A DNA stretch of 64,000 bases, taken from positions 506,238,544 through 506,302,543 of the forward strand of contig NC_053037.3 in assembly GCF_002575655.3 (NCBI RefSeq). The letters are read 5' to 3'. Positions 56,832 to 64,000 of this stretch are shown piece after piece (the first letter of the stretch is position 1; every line of letters starts with the position of its first letter). The notes below the pieces were generated by a model. It was given only the letters and a program-made list of their open reading frames with translations, had not been told where the DNA came from and ran no database searches. Source of the DNA: Aegilops tauschii subsp. strangulata. Its lineage: Eukaryota; Streptophyta; Magnoliopsida; Poales; Poaceae. Made by a program: the position numbers and the translations under genes.

Positions 56832-57706
56832 TGTGACATCCCCAGCATCACACTACAGTAATCCCTTATGATCAATGCCAAGTCATCTTGATTTACGAAG
56901 TTTGATCATGTTGGGATAATATCTCAACTCAAATCCCTTCTCTGAATTCTATTCAAATTCAAAGTGAAATTTGTAGTTGCACAAAAGTTGCTGCAAAAAT
57001 GTTCCCCATCTGCCAAAATTCCATATCATTTATTTGTTAAGGAAAACAACATCACTCCTTTGCAAAAATGGGCAGTAGCTTTTAAAACAATGCTATCCCA
57101 TCAATTCTTATTGCCAATTCATCTATGAAAAATACAAATGAATTCTTCTAGTCTCCAAACTTTCCGTGTCAGTGCATTTTGTTGCATTGAATTTATGTGG
57201 CTAAGTCACATATTTTACCAAAGTCAATTGGTGTAAAAAAAGGAAAAGCAAAACAAAAAAATAAAAAAGGAAAGGCACTACTAGGCACTTGTAGCCCAAA
57301 TGAATATTGTGAGGCCCAGCCCACCAGGCGCCCCTGTCTTCTCACAGAGGCGCGCTGGACACACGCGCGACGTCAATGTCGTAGGGGAGCCACGCGTCGG
57401 CCATCCACCGGTGCCCCGAGGGGATAAGAGCCTCGTCGACCCCCCTAGCGAACCCTAGTACCCACTCACTCCCTCTCCCTCGCCGCTCGATCCCGTGGCC
57501 ACCGTCGTCCCTGCGCCCCGCCAATGTGTCCAGCAGCTCCAGCGTGGTCCTCTTCATCGTCATTGTCCCTGGGTCATGGCTGAGGAGCCGCCCCAACGCC
57601 GCCCGCACCTTCTTCCTCCGCGTCGGTTGCCAGACATCGCCGCTTCGATTCCCCGTCGTCACTGCACCCCCGGCCCCCTCGAGCTCCTCTTCCGACTCAC
57701 AGTGAG
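56832..57706 (-). repeat. F1 LTR, 3' end portion
   Basis: Read on the minus strand, this is the end of a large LTR, finishing TTACTGTAG...GGGATGTCACA (56832). Its last five bases on the right, GTGAG (57702-57706), are the left TSD of F2. The rest continues at 61334. An AT-rich stretch at 57235-57275 is followed by a GC-rich part (57300-57700). Confidence 0.75.
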
Positions 57707-60700
57707 TGTGACGCCCCCGATTTGACCGTACACTAATCATGCACGCAAATGTGTACGATCAAGATCAGGGACTCACGGGAAGATATCACAAGACAACTAT
57801 ACAACATAAATAAGTCATACAAGCATCATAACACAAGCCAGGGGCCTCGAGGGCTCGAATACAATTGCTCGATCATAGACGAGTCAGCGGAAGCAACAAT
57901 ATCTGAGTACAGACATAAGTTAAACAAGTTTGCCTTAAGAAGGCTAGCACAAAAGTAGCAACGATCAAAAAGGCAAGGCCTCCTGCCTGGGACCTCCTAA
58001 CTACTCCTCGAAGCCGAACTCCATGTAGAATCATCCTCGAGATCTCTAGCTCCTGGACTCCAGCATCTGGTTGCGACAACCAGGTATAGAAAGGGGAAAA
58101 GAGGGAGAAAAGCAACCGTGAGTACTCATCCAAAGTACTCGCAAGCAAGGAGCTACACTACATATGCATGGGTATATGTGTAAAGGACCATATCGGTTGA
58201 CTGAACTGCAGAATGCCAGAATAAGAGGGGATAGCTAGTCCTGTCGAAGACTACGCTTCTGGCCACCTCCATCTTGTAGCATGTAGAAGAGAGTAGATGG
58301 TAAGTTCACCAAGTAGCATCGCATAGCATAATCCTACCCGGCGATCCCCTCCTCGTCGCCCTGTTAGAGAGCGATCACCGGGTTGTATCTGGCACTTGGA
58401 AGGGTGTGTTTTATTAAGTATCCAGTTCTAGTTGTCATAAGGTCAAGGTACAACTCCGGGTCGTCCTTTTACCGAGGGACACGACTATTCGAATAGATAA
58501 ACTTCCCTGCAGGGGTGCACCACATAACCCAACACGCTCGATCCCATTTGGCCGGACACACTTTTCTGGATCATGCCCGGCCGCGGAAGATCAACACGTC
58601 GCAGCCCCACCTAGGCTCAACAGAGAGGTCAACACGCCGGTCTAAATCCTATGCGCGCAGGGGTCTGGGCCCATCGCCCATTGCACACCTGCATGTTGCG
58701 TACGCGGCCGGAAGCAGACCTAGCCTAGTAGGCGTTCCAGTCCAATCCGGCGCGCGCCGCTCCGTCGCTGACGTCAAGAAGAGCTTCGGCTGATACCACG
58801 ACGTCGGGATACCCATAAGTACTCCCGCGTAGATGGTTAGTGCGTATAGACCAAATGGCCAGACTCAGATCAAATACCAAGATCTCGTTAAGCGTGTTAA
58901 GTATCTGCGAACGCCGACCAGGGCCAGGCCCACCTCTCTCCTAGGTGGTCTCAACCTGCCCTGTCGCTCCGCCACAAAGTAACAGTCGGGGGCCGTCAGG
59001 AACCCAGGCCCACCTCTACCGGGGTGGAGCCACCTGTCCTTTCAGCCCCCTCATCAGAATCACTTGCGGGTACTCCTCGAGCCGACCCGACTTTAGTCAC
59101 CACATGTGTCATGTATACAATGTATATAGTATATACCCGTGATCACCTCCCGAAGTGATCACGGCCCAGTAGTATAGCATGGCAGACGGACAAGAGTGTA
59201 GGGCCACTGATGGAACACTAGCATCCTATACTAAGCAGTAGGATAGCAGGTAAGGGTAACAACTATAGCAACAATGACAGGCTATGCATCAGGATAGGAT
59301 TAACGGAAAGCAGTAACATGCTACACTAATCTAATGCAAGCAGTATAGAGAAGAATAGGCGATATCTGGGGATCAAGGGGGGGCTTGCCTGGTTGCTCTG
59401 GCAAGAAGGAGGGGTCATCAACTCCGTAGTCGAACGGGGCAACAACAGCGTCGGTCTCGAGGTCTACTGGAGAAGAAGAGGGGGGAGAAATAGTAAATAC
59501 GGAGCACACAAGACATCACAAAACATAACATGGCAATAAGCAGTGCTAGGTATGCCCTAACGCGGTAGGAGGTGATACCGACGAAGGGGGAATCATCCGG
59601 GAAAGTACCCCCGGTGTTCCGTGTTTTCGGACAGATCAACCGGAGGGGTAAAGTTGCGTGTTTGCTATGCTAGGGATGTGTGACGGACGAACGGGCTGTA
59701 TATTCGGGTTCGTCTCGTTGTTCTAAGCAACTTTCAAGTAGAAAGTATTTTCATCCGAGTTACAGATTATTTTATATTAATTTGCTAAAGTTTTAATCAT
59801 TTTTAGAATGTATTTAATTATTTGAATTAAATAGCAAAATGGCTATGGGTACTCAGAAGTGTGCCTAGCCAGGGCACAAAGAGGCTGACATGTGGGTTCA
59901 GTTGACTGCCCAGTCAGCAGTCAACAATTGACTGTTGACTGGTCAATCGGGTCAATAGCGCACGTGTGACCAGCTTGTCAATGTCACATGTTGTAACAGG
60001 GCCTTTTAACTGATTTTAATTAAGTTACTTAGGGTGTTGGGTCCCACATGTCATAGGGCTATCTAACTAAAAACAAAATAATAATAAAATAACTTAACAG
60101 GGGCTAATCCCTAATTAACAAGGGCAGGCCCCAGGTGGCAGAGAGCCAGCCGGCTCTGTCCACGGCTGAGCACGCCCGTGCAGAGGCGTCGGTGCCAAAA
60201 CGCCAGGAGGCGAGCTCGGCGGCGCGGGCGGTTCACCGGGGCCGCCGGGAGCCAGGGCGGCGGTGCGCCGGCGACCAAGGCCAGCAGGGGCGCGGCCTCG
60301 GGTTGCTGGGCGCGGGCACGGCGGAGCCGGCGCGTCCGAGTGTTGGCCGGCGCGTTCGGGGCACGGCGAAGCGCCTGGGCATGGTGAACGCGAGCGAGTT
60401 TGGCAGCGGGCAAGCGAGCTCGTGGGGCGGCGCTATGGCGAGGAAAACGAAAGGAGGAAGAGGGGGATCGATGGTGGGGCTCACATCGGAGCACATGGAA
60501 GGCTCGGCGAGCACAGGTAGGCGCCGGGGACGACGAAGCAACGACGACGGACTCCGGGTCCGAGGTGGAAGACGAGGGCGAGCAGCTTGATGCAGGGGTG
60601 AGGAGCTCGAGCTGGTCCGTGTAGGCGATGTAGGGGAGGGCGACAAGGCTTCTGCCCAACCTGGTGCATCTCGGGGTGGCGCCGGTGCGCGGAAACGGCG

Positions 60701-61333
60701 AAGGCACGGCGGCGGCGGGGTCGGGCGCCGTGCGTGGACGACGTGCGACGAGGAGGAGGATGAGGACGACCGGCGGAGTCGGGGAGACGGCACCGACGAC
60801 GGCGGGTAGCGGGGCGGCTCCGGCGGGGGTTCCGGGCGGCGACGTAGCTACGAGGGCAACGGGTCGCGGCTTCGGGGGTTGGTTACCCCCGATCCAGAGG
60901 GGAGAGGGAGGACCGTGGGGGGAAGTGGGGGGCGACGGGGTTAGGGTTTCGGGTGGGAGGCCTAGTAGGCCAGGGGTAGTGGGTCAACCAGCTGGGCCAT
61001 TCGGCCCAGTGGAGGGGGGGTCTACTTCTCCTTTTGTTTAATTTTTGTTTTTGTTTCCTTTTCTTTTATTTATTTATTTATTTTTTTTGTTTCCATCCAC
61101 TATAAAATATCTAGGCATTTTATAAAAATGTGTTTATTGCACCATATTTACATATGCAAAATATGGCACCTCCCGAACATTTTTGTTTTAGCTTTTGAAA
61201 ACTTTTATTGTTGACATTAATTTGAATTTGAATTTGAATCATTTTTGAACCATCGCGAGACTAACTACAGTGACAGCGGTGACATGGCATCATTAGGAGA
61301 GGGTTACTGTAGCTTAATTATCCGGGCGTCACA
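57707..61333 (+). repeat. F2, large solo LTR (Fatima-like, tentative)
   Basis: The 3627-bp LTR runs TGTGACGCCCCCGA... to ...TCCGGGCGTCACA with a perfect 5-bp TSD GTGAG (57702-57706 and 61334-61338) and no interior. Ends are imperfect inverted repeats. Its first 2 kb are homologous to the reverse complement of roughly 62400-64000. The frames in the GC-rich part (60111-61041) are not credible proteins. The name is a memory-based guess. Confidence 0.8.
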
Positions 61334-64000
61334 GTGAGCCCCCCTTCGTTTCCCCTCTCTTCTCGCTGCCGTTCGCGTCCTCTAGCTCGTCTGACAGTCG
61401 TGTCCGAGAGCCCCTCACCGCCGGCCATGGCGCTGCCGTGACCTCGGCAGCCTATTGTCGCATCCGCGCATGCTGTTTGCTCAGCGGGTTCCCAGGAGGT
61501 CAACATTGTCCTTAGCCGGTCCTTTTCAGACACCGTAGCGTCGTCGTCGTTTTGCCTGCGCCTTGCCTCCCTCCCGCGAGCGTGCTGCCTGCTGCTGTTG
61601 CCTGGTCCCGCTTCGGCTGTCCGCGCCCGCCGCGTTCCCCTGCTCCGCTCGCCACCCCCGTCGTGCATCGCCGCGCCCGCGCCGCCCTGGCCTTCCCAGC
61701 CCGCTGTCCGTGCTAGGCCGCGCCCTGCACAGCGTGCGCGCCCGCGCCCCACGCTCGCCCCTGCTGCGCTCGTTGCTGCGCGCTGCTCTGCTGCTGCTAT
61801 CGGCTGCCGCTGCATCGCTAGCTACTGCTGCTGACTTGCTAAACTGCTGCTTGCCGCGTAATGCTGCTGCCGCTACTAGCTGCTACTCCAGTCGCTGCTC
61901 ACCGCATCCTAGCCACGCCATGGACATGGCCATGTGCGTGGAGTGCTTGTGCGAGATGCACAGCCACACAGTGGCCGGGCCAACCCAAATTAGTTAGGGC
62001 CTAATTGCAGGATTGTTAGGATTAATTAGTGTGAGGTTAGCTAGTAGTCTATGACATGTGGGTCCCATTTTGTAATTAAACTAAATAACAAAAAATCATT
62101 TAAGCTTGCAGTCTATGACACCCGGGCCCCACCTACAAGTTTGACCAGTCAAACAGATGACTGTTGACTGGACTGTTGACCAGGTCAACTGGGCCCCCGG
62201 GCCCCACCAGTCAGCCTCTGTGCTGGTCTGCTGGGTACATTTTTTGGGTACGTTTAGCTTCTGCTATTTTATTTTCGGATAATTAATAATTCCAGAATTT
62301 TAGAAAAATGTTAAACTTTAGAAAATCATAGAAATTAAACCGTAACTCGGATGAAAATGTTTTATACATGAAAGTTACTCAGAAAAATCCAACGAATCCG
62401 GATACGCGGTCCTTTTACCTGTCAGATGCCTCTAACAATCTGAACCTGGAACATTCCCCCTCCGGTCATTTGTCTGACACAGATCCGGAACCGGGAAAAC
62501 ATTCCCGGTTGAATCCCCCCTTCACCTATATCGTGTAGCCATACGTTAGGTCGCACCCGGCACAGCATATTGCCATGATATGCTTTGTGATGCTATGTTT
62601 GCTTTATATTTACTGTTTCTTCCCCCTCTTCTCTCCGGTAGACCCCGAGACCGATGCTGCCCCTGTGATCGACTACGTCAACGATGACCCCTCCTTGCCA
62701 GAGCAACCAGGCAAGCCCCCCTTTGATCATTCCGATATCGCCCATTCCATTCTCTCATGCTTGCATTAGTTTTTGCTACTGTTATTGTTTGCTCCTATTC
62801 TGATGCATAGCCTGCTTTTGTAACCTGCTCATTGTACCTTACCTGCTTATCCTAAACTGCTTAGTATAGGTTGGTTAGTGATCCATCAGTGACCCCCACC
62901 TTGTCCTTGTTTCCCCTGCTTCATCATCGAAGACCCGATCAACGGGATCGAAGACCAGGCCCCGGCACCGCACATCACTTTCCCCTTAGTTGCTCGACAC
63001 TACTGGGTTACTATCGAGTGCCGAGGGTGAGACCTCATCAACACTTCTGATGTTAACCCTGTAGTGTAGCTATTCGGTCGTGGTCATCGAGGGTGATTCC
63101 ACCTTAACCACTTCCGATACGACTCTGTCGTGCAACCCCACAAGTGTGAACCTCGAGGGCGGATCCTCTTACGTTCACCTTGATGATTACATCAAGTGGA
63201 ATCTGTTAAGGGTGATTCCTCAGGTTTTCCCCTTGGTGTTAGACACACGGTTACTATGGTTACTATGACCTTACACTGAACCATGTTACTAAAGACGGGT
63301 CGGCCCTGAGGGGTACCCGCGCGAGCTTAATTGCGAATGATGTGGAGTCGGGTTGACCTAGAGGGTGCCCACGAGATAATTACGAGGCGTGGCCGGGCAT
63401 TCTTAGCCCTTGCCGCAAGTCCTCGAGACGGGGCGATGGGGTCACATCTTTCGTGAGTCTCTGCTTGTTACCGCGCGTTCCTAATCCACTACGATTTGGA
63501 TATTTGATCCGAGGGGCTTCTAGCCTGATAGCACTAACCATCACGTGGGCATAGTATGGGCGTTCTGCGTCGTATGCATCAGCCGAAACTTAATAGACGT
63601 CAGCGACTAAGCGGCGCGCGCCGGGTTGGACTGGTAAGCACCTGCCTTTTTGAAGGAGGTAGCTAGGTCTGCTCACTGGCCGCGTTTGCAACGTGCAGGA
63701 GTTCCCGGGGCGATGGCCCATGACCCCTGGGGGCATAGGTTTAGTCCGGCATGCTGACCTCTCTATTAAGCCTAGGTCGGGTTGCGGCGTATTGTTTCAC
63801 CGAAGTCGGGCATGACCCAGTAAAGTGTGTCCCGCCGGAGTTAATCGAGCGTGGTGGGTAAGTTGGTGCACCCCTGCAGGGAAGAAAACATCTATCGATA
63901 GCATGTCCTACGGTAACGGACACATGGAGTTGTATCCCGATCGATACAACTAGAACTGGATACTTGAGATGAGAAATGGATAGTATGGCTCTGGGATTGC
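61334..64000 (-). repeat. F1 LTR, remaining portion, runs off window
   Basis: This continues F1 after F2. Between about 62400 and 64000 the minus strand aligns with 57707-59700 of F2: for example the minus strand of 62640-62760 matches 59340-59470, and 63950-63960 pairs with 58421. By that alignment the LTR start should lie roughly 0.7 kb past the window end. The GC-rich frames at 61318-61997 are composition effects. Confidence 0.75.

Noticed and set aside
60111..61041. Frames of 125-198 codons on both strands
   Set aside because: They lie in the GC-rich part of solo LTR F2 with no domain; the same kind of artefact as in the R0 LTR.
61318..61997. Ala/Arg/Pro/Leu-rich frames of 144-165 codons on both strands
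   Set aside because: Composition artefacts in the GC-rich part of the F1 LTR.

Overview
The window looks like gene-poor intergenic DNA of a large grass genome, most likely a Triticeae species (wheat, Aegilops or barley type). The reasons are dense nested LTR retrotransposons, an Angela/BARE1-type copia LTR, gypsy LTRs beginning TGATACGTC with tRNA-Asp-type primer sites, and PIF/Harbinger-like debris. Family names come from memory and are tentative. Boundaries come from TG...CA ends, 5-bp target-site duplications (TSDs), primer-binding sites (PBS) and polypurine tracts (PPT) read directly from the sequence. Short labels (R0, R1, G0-G6, C2, U, F1, F2) are mine.

Left block (1-22614). R0, a minus-strand element (LTR 448-1857), sits in the 3' LTR of G1, a minus-strand gypsy-type element that codes only for gag and protease (1858-20582). 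G1's 5' LTR was in turn split by R1 (8791-20533), a complete gypsy element with two 1171-bp LTRs, TSD ATAAT and a decayed gag-pol. R1 holds a hAT MITE (16439-16963) and, between integrase and its 3' LTR, an antisense gene with a B3-like DNA-binding domain and its own TATA box. G1 itself lies in another LTR (G0, 20583-20676). A separate LTR (G6) follows at 21196-22614.

Middle island (22615-28078). This is the only part not dominated by LTR elements. It has one intact host gene, an F-box protein on the minus strand (24270-25340), flanked by broken Harbinger-associated gene fragments.

Right block (28079-64000). G2 (LTR 28079-29663) is interrupted by G3 (30646-56248), a gypsy element with gag, RT, RNase H, integrase and an extra 3' ORF. 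G3 holds a truncated minus-strand copia element (C2), the 5' part of an Angela-like copia element, a gag/protease-only element of the G1 family (G4), and a solo LTR (U, 54042-55716) with a 21-bp/105-bp periodic array. About 8.88 kb of G3, from inside the Angela LTR to inside G4's 3' LTR, is tandemly duplicated; in the second copy G4 has collapsed to a mosaic solo LTR. G3's 3' LTR is split by G5, which is split by a large minus-strand LTR (F1, 56832 to past the window end), itself split by a related plus-strand solo LTR (F2, 57707-61333).

No tRNA, rRNA, CRISPR or prokaryotic feature was found. Nearly all coding potential other than the F-box gene is retrotransposon-derived and broken by stops or frameshifts.
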